Positions 46,667-58,430 of a stretch of DNA of 64,000 nucleotides are shown one piece after another (the first letter of the stretch is position 1; each line of letters opens with the position of its first letter). The translations under genes were made by a program, and so were the position numbers. Origin of the DNA: Rhizopus arrhizus (taxonomy: Eukaryota; Mucoromycota; Mucoromycetes; Mucorales; Rhizopodaceae); NCBI GenBank assembly GCA_024220505.1, contig JAKZZE010000003.1, forward strand, positions 1,116,001 through 1,180,000, read 5' to 3'. Under the pieces are notes generated by a model that saw nothing but the letters and a program-made list of their open reading frames with translations, ran no database searches and was not told where the DNA came from.

Positions 46667-49600
46667 TTATTTTTCTAGAAAATTTAGAATATAAAGTTGT
46701 GCCTGTTTATCAAGTAACGAGAAAATACAATCCCATTCGTCCTTGTCTGTGATTTGATGAAATTTTCTTATAACCTGTAATCAAAGTTAGGGTTTTGTTG
46801 TAAACAAGCGCATATAAACATGTCTTACGTCGTGCAAATCATTCAATAACAAAGATGAAGGTGATTCCCAATCAGAAATTGCAACCAGTAGTAAATAAAG
46901 TTCCTGTCATGGGGACGAAAAAGTAAGTGTATATGAAAAAGAAAAAAAAAACTTTTTTTTCTGCAAGTGCGCATTTACATCTCGTGCTTCTTGAATATTC
47001 AACTTGATTATTGCACAAAAGCCTCGGAAAGCTGAATCCTTTTCATCTCCTTCTCGGACCGACAGTGATTTATTTAACCATGGCTTAATAAATCTTTTTA
47101 GATAAGGTGCTACATACTCTGGCCAAGCCAATCCCATTCTTCCTAATGTGATCATTGAATTCTCTCGCACTTTGTCTTCAGCATGAATATGTTCTAATAA
47201 GGGTATCAAGACACCGACTAAAGCTGGCACATAATGATTTGTCTTTAATTTCCATCGCATCACAATTTCCCCAATAGCCCAAACTGCGTTATTATATACA
47301 GAAACTACAGAGGTTGTACATTCTGTATCCTCAATAGCGTGAATAAGACCTTCTAGGATGTCGGGGACAAAAGGCTCTAACAAGTCAAAGCAAGCAACAG
47401 CAATATCTCCTATAAGCATAAAGGCTGATTGAAGCACTTCAGAAACTGGATCCTACATATAAAAGAAAAACTAAGCTTCATTATGTACAAAAAGTATGCC
47501 TTTTATCATCTTACATGAATACAGGCTGTCAGAAGGGGAATTAAAGGAGGATTGGTTTTGGAAATCAATGGGCGGACACTAGGACCCAAACCTTGGACGA
47601 TACCAGATAATAAGTCAAGTGCAGCAATAAGGAACTTTACATTAGGCGGATCCATACTCTCTGAAAAATCATCCATACATGCTTGTAACTGGAGTGTATT
47701 CGAAATGAGTTGCACACATCTCGATAGAACCGGTTCAACAAAAGGCTTAAATCCTGGGCCGAGTGCAGCTGTGATGGGTGAAAGGCACTAGTTTTTTTTT
47801 TATGAATATAAAAGCAAAAAGGATTTGTATAGCTTTTTTTTTTTTTTTTTTTTTTTACCTCTAATAAAGGATACAAGTCTGTATCATTATCTGCTAGCTC
47901 ATTCCATTTTGTTATCAAAGGAGGCATTAACAGATGAATATAAGTCGCATTATTCAAGGCTGATTTTGCCGAATCAGCCAATGTGCCAAGGGCATCATAA
48001 AGTATTAATCTATTTTTACGATGATAAAGTGCGAATGCTCTGTTAGTTTGAAGAAGAATGGAATAGATATAAGAAACAATTCGTTGAGATGCGCTTTCTT
48101 CCATAGTAGTGATTGCAGTGCAAGCAGACAGTTGTACTTGTTTATTTTCATCCAACAGTCTGTTTAACAAAGCAGAAAGTACAGGCTCAAAATACACCTC
48201 ACGACCTTCCTTGTTTGTATCATATTGAATGACTAACCATTTAGAGAATCGGCTAATAACCCAACAAGAAGTTGCGCGAATAAGAGGCTAATAATAAAAT
48301 AAATAGAATATAATTATATGTAAAGATAATAATGTTTTTTTTTTTTTCTTTTTTTACTTGTGGGTCTTCCAAAGAGTTTAATAGGTAAGGAATTAAATGA
48401 TTCAAATACCTACTTATGACTTCAATGCCACCTAACATATTATTGTGTTTGATTACCCAAAAAAGAAAAAAGCTGATTTGTGTAAAGAGATCATTAACGA
48501 ACCTTCTGCTGCTGCGCCCAAGGCCAAAATACCGCTCTCTCGTACCAACCAATTTTGGTCACAAAGGGTGTGATTCAATAATTGGTTTAAAAGAGCAGAG
48601 ACTAATTTTATGCCAAAAGCAATCGACAAAACTTCCAATGTACCAGCGCTTGTTTCTCGAAGCGATATTTGTGAATAAAATTCTTCATCATCAAAATCCT
48701 CGTCATCCTCCTCGTGTTCACCATCTGTGTTGTGCAGTTCAAACTCGAGGTAATCACGGGGTGATTCAATCAAGTTTTCTGAATGGTAATACTGTGACTC
48801 TGCCCGATTTGTGTAAACATTCTGAACCCACTCCTCTGAATAAATCATCCGTTTGAGTAAACAGTTCACTAAGCGAGGCAGATAAGGTACAAGTTCATTA
48901 TGATAAAGATGGATGTGAGCGTACTCTATCCAGAAATCACAAGCACCCAAAGCAACAGTTTCGTCTTGATCCATCATGGCCTCAATCATGTATTCAATTG
49001 TAGGGTATAGATATACTTTTAATCTTTCGGGAAATGTCTGCCAAAGAAAAGCAAAGGCAGGTCCAAGTTCTTGTCGTACATGTGTATCCCTATCAGATAT
49101 TCTTGAGTACAATGCCATCAAGACTGTGTCAAATTGCTGCAGAAATGATAAGGATTGTAAAGAGATGAATTGTCGGATGATATGGATGGCCTTTGCTCGC
49201 CATTTTGGATTAGGACTAGATACCAATTCAAGCAATTTTGGCAACATGAAGTTCAAAGGTCGAATACCATTTATTTCTTGATCAAGTTCCCTTGCTGTGT
49301 CTTCGCAAATGATAACAAGCGTATCTAATGCGATCTTCATTTCCCCCAGTAATATGTGAATATTATCTTTAATAAAACAATATACAATGTACCTCTATAG
49401 TTAATGCATCATTGCTATCTAATTGATGTATCAAAAAATACAACGAGTCCAGCCAATTATGTACTTGACCTCTTCCAACAATCAAGGACATGATGGAAGA
49501 TACTATTTTTGAAATGGGTGAAGCATCAGGATATGTCAAATACTGAATACAAGTCTGTTTGACATAATTGAGTGCAAAGAGTGAAATTGAATTGAAATTG

Positions 49601-49883
49601 TTTTTGATGTTGTTCTGGAGCCGTTGACCAGCAACTACTCTTATATTAATATCTTGGTCGTTTGATTTTGTTAAAATGTACATTAAATAAGTATTGTAAT
49701 ATGGGTTTTCATCAAATAGTTGTAGTCTCTTTTATTTACAGTTATTCTTGTTGTATTTTGTAATATTTATTTATTTGTTACCTGATTTAAAAGTCCCTGA
49801 TCTTGACAATTAGGATTAGTTGCATCTCTTAATAAAAATGTTAACTCTCGTAATCTTTGTTGATCAGGTTGCCAAGATTCCAT
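46667..49883 (-). CDS. KAP104: transportin-1 / karyopherin beta-2 (Kap104)
   Basis: Nuclear import receptor for PY-NLS cargoes such as hnRNP proteins, built of HEAT repeats. The start at 49883 gives MESWQPDQQRLRELTFLLRD. HEAT-repeat blocks include RPLNFMLPKLLELVSSPNPK, FERLKVYLYPTIEYMIEAMM-type sequence and DQNWLVRESGILALGAAAEG. The acidic H8 loop, which couples Ran binding to cargo release, reads NTDGEHEEDDEDFDDEEFY. Downstream are GLIHAIEDTECTTSVVSVYN, NNAVWAIGEI and LGRMGLAWPEYVAPYLKRF. The final exon, after an intron near 46778-46826, reads VIRKFHQITDKDEWDCIFSL and ends at TAA 46669..46667. At least ten exons; several introns contain long A tracts on the coding strand. Full-length, no defects seen. 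Confidence 0.93.
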
Positions 49884-50595
49884 TTTGAAAAGAAGAAGAA
49901 GGAGAGCTTTTTTGCTTTTAGAAAAGAAAAAGAAAAAAGAAGGAAAGAGAAAAATTTGAGTTTAAATCAAAGAATATAACTTTTTGGATGTAAACCCGTG
50001 ACATTAAGGTAGTAATAAAGTAACACGATTCAAGATCATTGTTCCTCTATTCCATTGTCAGACAGCAGTAAGGTGACGTCAGGAAGAGCAGTGCGCGTAC
50101 AGATGAAGAATTTCAGTTGAAATGATGATGCATGAATGAATTCATGTCTGTGTAAATCTAGATATGTCTCGTAAACTAGTGCGTGTGTCTGTGTGTAAAT
50201 GATCTGGTAAAGGGAGGACAAGCTTACTTACTTTATAATATGGAACTGAGTTTAACCGAATCACAACATATTCATGCTTTAATAACAGGGGCCATTTAAT
50301 TCTTAACGAGACACACAGTAGTATGTATATTTTCATTTTTAGATCAACGGATTTATCTCCTTTTTTATATATTTTATAAAATAACGAAAATGCTAAGCCA
50401 ACCATTCTATATTTTAGCACGATAATGGGAGATAAAGAAAAGTGACACTAATTAGAGGAGAATGTGTCTGTGCCTTTAGCGCATGGTTTTCATTTTGTTA
50501 CATTGGAGAATATTCTGTAAGACTACTATTTATGAAACTTTAAAAACTTTGCAATTCAACTTTTTTATTCTTTTTTAAATTCTTTTTTGTTTTCT
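49884..50595. other. intergenic region upstream of transportin
   Basis: About 0.7 kb, promoter side of transportin. It contains a CRE palindrome (listed separately) and a short palindrome CATGAAT-ga-ATTCATG near 50130-50147. No coding sequence recognised. Confidence 0.6.
50074..50081. promoter_or_regulatory. CRE palindrome TGACGTCA
   Basis: A perfect TGACGTCA lies about 190 bp upstream of the transportin start codon. It is the binding site of ATF/CREB-type bZIP factors. The CpG-containing 8-mer is unlikely by chance in this base composition, but binding is not shown. Confidence 0.45.
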
Positions 50596-52154
50596 TTAAT
50601 AAGGCAATAAATTTTCACTTGCTAGTGCAAAAAAACATGAATCACAAACGCGAGAAAATATTGTTTTTTCTGGATCGTCTGGAGTAAATAATGGAAGTCG
50701 ATTTTGGCTGTGTGAACTGCAGTAAATATCACCACACCTACATTAAAATTTAGTAAACAAAAAGGTGAGTATATTTTCTTTTTCTTTTTTTACCTTCTAC
50801 AGTGATGCTTTCTTTGTAATAGCGAGAATTTTTTTGAACATGTTTTGAATTGGCATCGGTTTACTTGGTTATCTTTTTGCCATCGACTTGAAGGTAATAA
50901 AGTGAATTTGTATAGCCGGTCTTGTTGATTTAAATCGAGTTTAAAGTGGAGATGATAAATTTTTTTCTTTTCGCCTGCAGGTAGTAACTAAAAATAAAGT
51001 TTAGTAAAAACATACAAATAACAACAGCACAGTGAGTTTACTTCATTTGGAATTAAGGAAGTTTCCATTGTTTCACAAACGCCTTGGATAGAAATAATTG
51101 TATCCTTCTTTTTCATTTTATTTTGTCGTATCACTAACTGAGTTATGCCGGTTGGATTGACGAGGGTATCTTTAAACTTTTGAAGTAAATTTGAACTACT
51201 TTCTGAAATGACTTTTGTTGGTAATTGAATGGGTTGGGTATTGTTGTATTCTTCATCTGCTGCTACTAACTCCTGAAGTTTGTTGAGTAATTCATGTTGT
51301 TGTACAATAAGTGCCTTGCACTCCTGTATTTGTGACTTGTAGGTAACACCGTCTTGTTGTTGCTGGTACTGGACTCTGTTAAAAGCCAACGTTTCAAATG
51401 AAGTAGATGAAAAAGAAACAGAGATGGCGTTAGACAAATCTTGTATTTGATTTGAGTAAGACACGACACTAGATGTAAGGTCTTCAATGATTGTTTCGCG
51501 TAATTGATGGATTGGCACTTTAGATGACAATGGCGGGGGTTGTGCAAACGGCCATAAGGAGTTGTTATTCGTTTCAGAATATTTTCTTGGTGTTGTTTTA
51601 CAAGATGATGAAGATGATGAACTAGATGATGAGGATATGGATGATAATGATTCGGATGATGCGTAAGCTGGAACAAGCCCCCCTACGCCCCCTCTCTCTA
51701 TCTTGGGAACCATATGTTGATGTGGGTGATGGTGGCTGCATTGATCATCCCTTCTTCTTCTGCTGCTGGACAAGTATTTTCTTGTGCTAATGAATTCATG
51801 CAAGTCTTTTCTTTCAACCATGGACATGGCGCAACCTTTGTTCTTCTTTTCATCCAATCGGAGTTTTACCGAAGACAAAGTAGAATTAAAGTTTGACACG
51901 CCTTGTTGTTTGTCCGTAGCACCTTTCGATCTTGCCTCAATGGCTGATTGTCGTGTGGGGGGTCTCTTTTGCTGCATTGGCTTATTTAAGCTTGTCATGC
52001 TACTCTTTCGCCTTAATAATGAACTGATATCATCGTTCGACCTAACGTCTTTAGCTATACTTGAAATAGTGGCTTGAGTTATTGAAGAACGACGAAAGTG
52101 TTTCTTAGTTTTATATGGAAAAGAGGAATAGGAATTGGGTATACATTCAGTCAT
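50596..52154 (-). CDS. FYVE zinc-finger protein
   Basis: Predicted phosphatidylinositol-3-phosphate-binding protein of endosomes or vacuole. Exon 1 (start 52154) is basic and Ser-rich (RRSSITQATISSIAKDV) with a run of serines near 51600, then a coiled coil (YKSQIQECKALIVQQHELLN). A 51-bp intron (about 50988-51038) joins SLIPNE to LLPAGEKKKIYHLHFKLDLN. The FYVE domain follows: WQKDNQVNRC (the WxxD motif), CSKKFSLLQRKHHCRRCGDI (the PI3P pocket RKHHCRxCG), and after a second intron YCSSHSQ and CDSCFFALASENLLPY. Stop TAA at 50598..50596. The first cysteine pair is C-x4-C instead of C-x2-C, and a His replaces one later Cys. About 465 residues. Confidence 0.82.
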
Positions 52155-53382
52155 TTTTTATATAAATAAAAATTTTGAAAAAAAAAAAAAAAAAAAAAAG
52201 AAAGAAAGAGAGGGCTTGGGCGTCAATTTATTTATTTTTTTAAGTGTATGATATCATGTGTTTTAATAAGGGGTAATAAAAAATAGAAAACGAAAATGTG
52301 TCAATGCTCTAGTTTTGTTAAAAAATTTGTCTCTCTTTCAGTCGTATCGGTTTTTTTTTTTTTCCCTTTCTTTTTCGTATAATTTTTTTTATCTCTGCAG
52401 TTATTTTTGCCATAGCAACAACAATAACAAAATACGTTGCTATGACTGCGGTTGTTAGGTTATTATATCTGTAACAGTTGGGGAAATGACTCATGTCCCC
52501 AATTAACATGAGGATTAAAATAGACTTATATGGGAATACTCTGTCCATCATTTTTCTTGCTAACCCGTCATTGTTTCATCTTTTTATTTTTGTCACTCGC
52601 TTTTATCCTTGCTGTGCAACTCTATTTTCATTTTTTAGCCCCCTTTTTTCGTTTTGCATTTTTTCTTTCATTAAATTTTAATAACGAACCAAATGTTATT
52701 TTTTCATATACAAAAAAAAAAAAAAAAGAGAGAGAGAAATAACAAGAAACATATAGATCAATATGACGCATTGCAGTATATATTTTTATACTTTTGGATT
52801 AGTGTAAAAAATTTACATTGAATAGGATAAATCAACCTCTGAGGACAGTAAATCACATCGAATGGATATTAGGTTAATTGCATATGGAGTTGGTTTACTT
52901 TTAATTCGTGAAAATCAGGAAATATTTATTATTATAAATAGATGATCTTGAACATAAATTAAGATATGTCCCTGAGTCTGCGGATGATTTTACGATATAT
53001 AATTTCGACCACATCTATTATACTAATATGCAAATAATATTGTGTTTAAAAAAGGAGGAGAGCAGCCATCTTTGATATACAAATATGAACCAAGCATAAA
53101 GTTTTAAAGTGGGTGCATGATTTACTAAATGTTTATAATGCAGGTATAAGACTCCCTTTGTCCTACATACTGAACAAGAGCAAAAAGATCGCTGCGGGAA
53201 AAAACAAGGGATTTAATCAAAATGACATCAGGCACAATTCAAAAATCTATTCATTACCTATGAAACCAGGTTAAGGAGAAAAAGGATTTATTCATATTGA
53301 TTTCCATGCAGTCAAAGACGCTGCAATTAAGCAAATCACCAAAACTATTTATATCATTTAATCTTAGATACACACAGACTAT
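52155..53382. other. intergenic region with poly(A) tract and broken coding-like sequence
   Basis: Promoter side of the FYVE gene (A tract of about 22 at 52178-52199, then (GAAA)n) followed by AT-rich DNA. Near 53100-53275 the plus strand reads KWVHDLLNVYNAGIRLPLSY with ILNKSKKIAAGKNKGFNQND, which looks coding but is isolated. The same segment on the minus strand could be a last exon of the gene at 53383 (FGDLLNCSVFDCMEINMN, stop at 53254). Neither is proven. Confidence 0.4.
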
Positions 53383-54349
53383 TTACATTCTTTTTTTTTT
53401 TTTTTTTTTTTTACTTGAAAGAAAGCCCCAATCTCTAATTCCAGCCGATATTTCATCTCTTTTCCATGCAACTTTTATCTTTTTCTCCAATTCAAATAAC
53501 CGTGTTTCTATATTAATTACTTTTCTATACTTATCGAACCTTGCCTTTTGCATCAAATTCCTCTTTCTATTATATTTCATCTTTTCCTTATTTTCTCGTA
53601 TATTTGCTTGATGACTCTTCATCTCAGGTATATTGTTCTTTAACGATGACTTTATCATTTGTAAATTAATTTCCATTTGTTCGTCCACACTATTCAAACT
53701 ACTTGTATAAAAACTGATTTCTTCTTTGGCAATCTCAATTCTTTTGCTTTGATATTCTATTGCATTCATTATATCCACTACATCTTTCTCAATTAATTCA
53801 ATAGCCTCTTTCATTGTTCTATATAAAAAAATAAGTTTCTTCTGTAATCGGAATATATGACTACTTGCATGAATCGATCTGGTTGGATATCTTCAATAAA
53901 TACGTGTTTTCCTCCAATGGTGACTATATCGGATTGTTCTTCTTCTTCTTCACTAGATTCATCCACAACAATAGTCACCCTTTTGCCTGGCTTTTTTTCT
54001 TTTACATTTGTTGAAATATCCAAATGTTCAATCTGGCTATCTGGTATTGATTTAATGTTATCATTGGCATCCAAAGAGGGGTCTACTTTTATGCTATTAA
54101 TTTGACGAAAGCGATAGTACATATGTACTCACCTTGGTCTTTCATCTCTTCTTCATCACTTGCATTTGCTAGTTTCTTATGAACAAACCGTGTCCTGGTT
54201 GATTGCTGTCTTAATTTATGTACAAAATCAGAAAACGTAGGCCTTTTGTTGGCATTAGAAGATGATGGATCTAATTCCGTTGAAGATGGGTTGTCTACAG
54301 TAAAGACGCTTTTTTTCTTATTGAGTACATGGTCTTCTTCAAACTTCAT
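53383..54349 (-). CDS. acidic coiled-coil protein of unknown function
   Basis: Exon 1 (54349 to about 54143) reads MKFEEDHVLNKKKSVFTVDN and PTFSDFVHKLRQQSTRTRFV; an intron at about 54085-54142 leads to VDPSLDANDNIKSIPDSQIE and KRVTIVVDESSEEEEEQSDI. A third block starting near 53814 is coiled coil (MKEAIELIEKDVVDIMNAIE, EISFYTSSLNSVDEQMEINL). The junction between blocks two and three is unclear. A 62-bp intron from CAC/GTATTT to TTACAG keeps frame; otherwise block two ends at a TGA overlapping the ATG of block three (ATGA). The end may extend past an A22 donor region to a further exon ending at 53254. No family is recognised. Confidence 0.55.
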
Positions 54350-54553
54350 TAAAAGCGAAAAAAAAAGAGAAAGAGAGCAAAAGAAAAAAAGGGGTAGATA
54401 TAAATATCACTTCACGTGTGTTCTGTCGTGTTACAAAGGTTAAACTCAAAAGTATAAGTCCAAAGTTACCTTTCCAAAAGTATATACTCTATAGTCTCCA
54501 TATAAAAATATCAGATATATAGACTAGGATTATTTTTCAATAAACTGATTTAT

Positions 54554-55912
54554 TTATTGTGGTTTCTGATCTGACCACCATTCAGGCAAAAATGGAGCAA
54601 GACGAATAGTATCGCTATTATCAACAGCAAAACCAACATTTTCTCCTTGTGCAAACTTTTGTACATGTTCTAATCTCATCAAGGCCAATCCAATATTATG
54701 TGTACCAGAACCCATTTTACCTACACCTCGCTTTGATGTGCTTTCTGTTAATTTAATATCTTTTTGTGGTTGAAGGGTATCGCTTGGGTACTCAAATGCA
54801 CGGTTTACGGTTTGTTTCTTGGGTGCACTACACACACTGAAATGAATTTCTTATCAAGTGATCTGCTATCTGTTTTACCTTTCGTCCTTGTTATAGATTT
54901 GAACAGGTACAATCCTTTTACGTATAACACCAGTGTGATAAGTTCGAATAGTCAATTCTTGTCCAATATAACATCCTTTACGGAAATCAACTAATGCCTT
55001 CTGTTTAGTCTCTTTTTCTCTTTCTCTCTCTCACTAATACAATGACTATCATCCTACCTCCATTCATGTAATCAAAATTAGATTCAAGTGGTAAGGATGA
55101 CTCTGGCCAAAGGTCATCCGTCCCTTCAGGCAACCCCTGTAAAATGCGTCGTATCGTGTATTCCTTACTTTCCAATTTTTTAAAATCTTTTCCAATTTCA
55201 TTCACTGCATGTTCTATTTTTCCATCGACAGGGAATACAGCTCGATAACCAAAGCCAGCAATTCGAGGATCATGACAACCAATATCAGATAATCGCTTTT
55301 CCTTTTTTACAAGTGTAGGTGATAATTGGTGATGGTTGTTTAAGCTGTCTCCCCAAATATGCCAAAGATTATATTCCTCAGAAACATCTCTCAACTTCAC
55401 CTTGGACCTTAGCATGTATCGTCGTAAATGTCGGATGAATGTTTCTTTTGAACTTGAAGGAATATCTATTATAAATTTGGGATGAGGAAAGTTGACGCCG
55501 ACATTCACAGGATAAATGAATGAATCAAACATCATACGGCCCTATCATAACTATATGAATATACCATATGCATGAGTCCATTATTTCTTACCTGAGGTGT
55601 CAAAAAGGCAGTATAGAACCCGTCTCCTCCAGGGGATATCTTGGGCATATGATTAGTAATCAATCCTTGCAAGAATTTAGCTGTGTCTACTCCTTCAAGT
55701 TCAACCAAACTACGATCGGGTATTTGACAATAATGATCGCCTTTGTGAAATTTATCTATTTCTCGAAACTCAAAAGAAGGAGTGCTGACAAACGAACGAC
55801 AAAAGAAGGCTACGTGTTTTTTATAAGATGTTGAAATTAAACTAGTACTTTTTTTACTACATTTTTTGACTTGTCTTAAAACATTCGTGTTTAGTATGCC
55901 TTTACAAAGCAT
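54554..55912 (-). CDS. IBA57: mitochondrial iron-sulfur cluster assembly factor IBA57
   Basis: Folate-binding-like (YgfZ/GcvT fold) protein needed for mitochondrial [4Fe-4S] cluster maturation of aconitase and lipoate synthase. The start at 55912 gives a basic presequence ([20 protein letters not shown]). An in-frame ATG ten codons upstream (55942) is possible. Motifs: [20 protein letters not shown], a splice to [44 protein letters not shown], and the family signature [19 protein letters not shown] rebuilt across an intron at about 55006-55060. The C-terminus is [10 protein letters not shown] to [13 protein letters not shown]. The conserved Cys of KGCYIGQE is present. Divergent from the bL17m gene with 159 bp between starts. 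Confidence 0.92.
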
Positions 55913-56010
55913 ATTGTTAATAAGCAAAAGAAAAAAGAACAAAAAAGTTTCTAGTGAATGTCTTCATAAGTCACATTGCGGGGATAAAAAGTGTGACCCT
56001 GTTCAAAGCA

Positions 56011-56011
<1 letters not shown>

Positions 56012-56054
<43 letters not shown>
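56012..56054. repeat. 43-nt poly(A) tract just upstream of bL17m
   Basis: An uninterrupted run of 43 A on the plus strand ends 17 nt before the bL17m start codon and lies in the 159-bp divergent interval with IBA57. It would act as a nucleosome-excluding dA:dT element, and if transcription starts before it, the mRNA leader would carry poly(A). Confidence 0.85.
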
Positions 56055-56056
<2 letters not shown>

Positions 56057-56071
56057 TTTTAGTTTATAACA

Positions 56072-56700
56072 ATGCATCACGGGAAACATATACGTCGATT
56101 GAATCGCTCAAGTGGACATAGAAACGCTTTACTTCGAAACCTTGTTTCTTCACTTGTCGAGCATGGTCGTATTGAAACAACTGTTGCAAAAGCTAAAACA
56201 ATTCAACCTATCGCTGACGCCATGATTACTCTTGGTAAGAAAGGCGATGTCGAAGCTAAAAAGCAAGCACTCAGTTATCTTAACGTAAATCAAATTATAC
56301 ATTATGTTGACCGAAAAATCTGATTTTATAATGAATATAGAGCCGTGATGTGACGATACCAAGATTATTTAATGAACTTGCACCCCGATTTGTCAATAGA
56401 CAAGGAGGATATACTCGAATTCAAAGAATTGGAAAAAGATACGGTGATAATGCGCCGATGGCAGTGATTGAATATATTGATGGGCCTACAGATCTTAAAA
56501 AAGAATTAGTCACTAATTTACTCGCACGAAAATTTACAGACATACAAAAATCATCTGTGAAGGAAATTGTGGAGAATGAAGAAAAAGTAAAACAATTAGG
56601 CTTACCTAAATCAATCATAAGAGACTTGAAAAAATTACAATTTTCAAATTCGTTAGAGCAAATTGATACTGCAATTGAAAAGAAAATGTCAAGTTTATAA
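56072..56700 (+). CDS. MRPL8: mitochondrial large ribosomal subunit protein bL17m
   Basis: Protein of the mitochondrial 54S subunit at the peptide exit side. [20 protein letters not shown] matches the bacterial L17 N-terminus ([20 protein letters not shown] in pattern), followed by [20 protein letters not shown]. The intron 56285..56340 joins SYLN to [17 protein letters not shown], then [20 protein letters not shown] and MAVIEYIDG, the conserved C-terminal L17 core. A fungal C-terminal extension follows ([20 protein letters not shown]). The L17-type start has no cleavable presequence, as in yeast Mrpl8. About 190 residues, complete. Confidence 0.93.
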
Positions 56701-57980
56701 ATATTTGTATATGTTAATAAAAGAAAGAGAGGAACACGTTTATACAAACTTTGGATTCTTTGATGAAGTTTTGAGGTTCAGTGCGGTGAAATATAAGATT
56801 TGGAAGAGTAAGATTGGTCGGGGTTAATTCAAGCATAATGTACAAACTGTCTTTTATTTATTATTTTGGAACAATATAGTTAAACATTAGTATCTACTTG
56901 ATCTCCAACAGCATCTTGCAGTTGTGATAAAGCTGTATTGTAAGCATTTTCAAATTGATATAATCAATGTAATGCATGTTTTAATACTAAATATAGAATT
57001 TATATATTGCAATTATAAGAGCATTAAAAAAGAGATAGCCATAACTTTGATGTTCATTAAAGGAATGCTTGAGAGTCAAACTGATTCCTACTACATATAT
57101 ATGATAGTAATATTTTTCTATGGCCATTCTACTGCCTTTTTATTATGCTCCGTCGGTAATAGGCAATAAATATGAACTCCATATTATGACAAGCAAATAA
57201 TGATAGCAGTAGTTAGCCTTAAAAATAAATCATTTACATTTACTATCCTTCTTATAATCTATAAGCTGGCATGCGATGTATCAAAAATGCTGTCTAAAAC
57301 TCTCGCCCTGCTACCTATCATGATGTGCTTTCACCTCTCTTTGACGTATCAGCTGAATGGGATTTTCTTCTGGTGTTATTATGTTGTGTATATGTACTAT
57401 GCAGAGAGTAAAATGCTTTTGAGCGTGTAAGGTTGATTATAAGAAGCACCTTCATCATATCCTGAATGAGCAGATTTATGCTTATTTTGCTTGATCTGTT
57501 TAAGAATATGAGAATGTGCTGGTCCAAAGTATTTTAAAAGTAATATTAAGTAGAAAGCACAAGTTTGATTTAGAAAAAGTTAAGAAAAAATATATATTGT
57601 ATGTTGATCCATTTATCTACTGAAATAAGTAAATATGTTTCTAAAAGTGTGATTACCACTATTCATTAACATGACTGGCATTGATTGGATCATTATTCAA
57701 ACCTTCCGCCTCAAAAGCATTTGCAAATGTTGCCTAATAAATCATAAAATACAGTCATACTATCATAATTGATCCTCTGCAATTAGATATTACGTTTAAA
57801 GAAGATATTTTATTTATAAAAATTTTAAATAGTTGTAATGGACACGGGATACCTAAAAGTATTGTAGCACTTGGGCCAGATCAAATTACCTTAAACTAAA
57901 AACTCTTAGGGGACAAAGGAAAAAAAGAAAAGGAAAAGGGGAGGGAGTAAGTAGGAAAAAAGTAAAGAACTGGTTATAAT
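56701..57980. other. intergenic region with three orphan coding-like segments on the minus strand
   Basis: Apart from the three segments listed next, no gene is visible. The order of segments on the minus strand (57733, 57531, 56940) suggests one eroded multi-exon gene. Confidence 0.5.
56880..57733 (-). pseudogene. orphan exons of an unrecognised gene
   Basis: Three minus-strand segments have coding texture. At 57733..57659, behind a TTATTAG acceptor, ATFANAFEAEGLNNDPINAS and HVNE end in TAG. At 57531..57421, YFGPAHSHILKQIKQNKHKS then AHSGYDEGASYNQPYTL is open. At about 56956..56880, YQFENAYNTALSQLQDAVGD and QVDTNV end in TAA. Two separate stops mean they are not one simple transcript; alternative last exons or a decayed duplicate are possible. 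No start codon or family was found. Confidence 0.4.
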
Positions 57981-57983
57981 CAT

Positions 57984-58430
57984 GAAAGCTAATCAAGGAA
58001 TCGTTGCCCTGGGTTAATTGGCAGCGGAGGTACCTTATCGTGACATAGAAAGTCGAGTTCATGAATGATTATACATATAATCGACCAGCGAGGGAATCAA
58101 GGAGCCACATTAAAGTAGGACCGAGGTCGACGATTAGGCAAATTGTTAAAAAGAACAATAACGTATCCACAATGGTTGCTAGCATTCGTACACATTGATG
58201 TATACTCAAGCAATTAATGGAATAGGTTTTTGTAAATCGTTGGTGAGGATACCTAGGGCAAAGCTTGGGTTTTCCACCAGGTAACCAGCCAAAGTGCAAC
58301 GGATACAAAGACTGAGTTCGATATGGAACATCGGCATCCAAAGGAAGAAATCGATACACAAAGATGAGCGACAGACAGAAAATAGTTGTGAATCGAGTTC
58401 GGAACGATGCTTAATCAGATTGTCACGTAA
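57984..58430 (+). mobile_element. possible Tc1/mariner-type transposase helix-turn-helix remnant
   Basis: The plus strand reads NQGIVALG-stop-LAAEVPYRDIESRVHE, resembling the first HTH of Tc1-like transposases (QGxIxALRxxGxSYRxIA). One base out of frame comes HIKVGPRSTIRQIVKKNNNV with STMVASIRTH, resembling the GRPRS linker and second HTH. After more stops, PRAKLGFSTR recalls the post-HTH region. The match is weak but follows the expected order. The element is dead. Confidence 0.4.

Noticed and set aside
58069..58359. Minus-strand ORF of 96 codons
   Set aside because: It lies opposite the Tc1-like HTH segment and its hydrophobic texture has no recognisable family; the plus-strand reading explains the region better.
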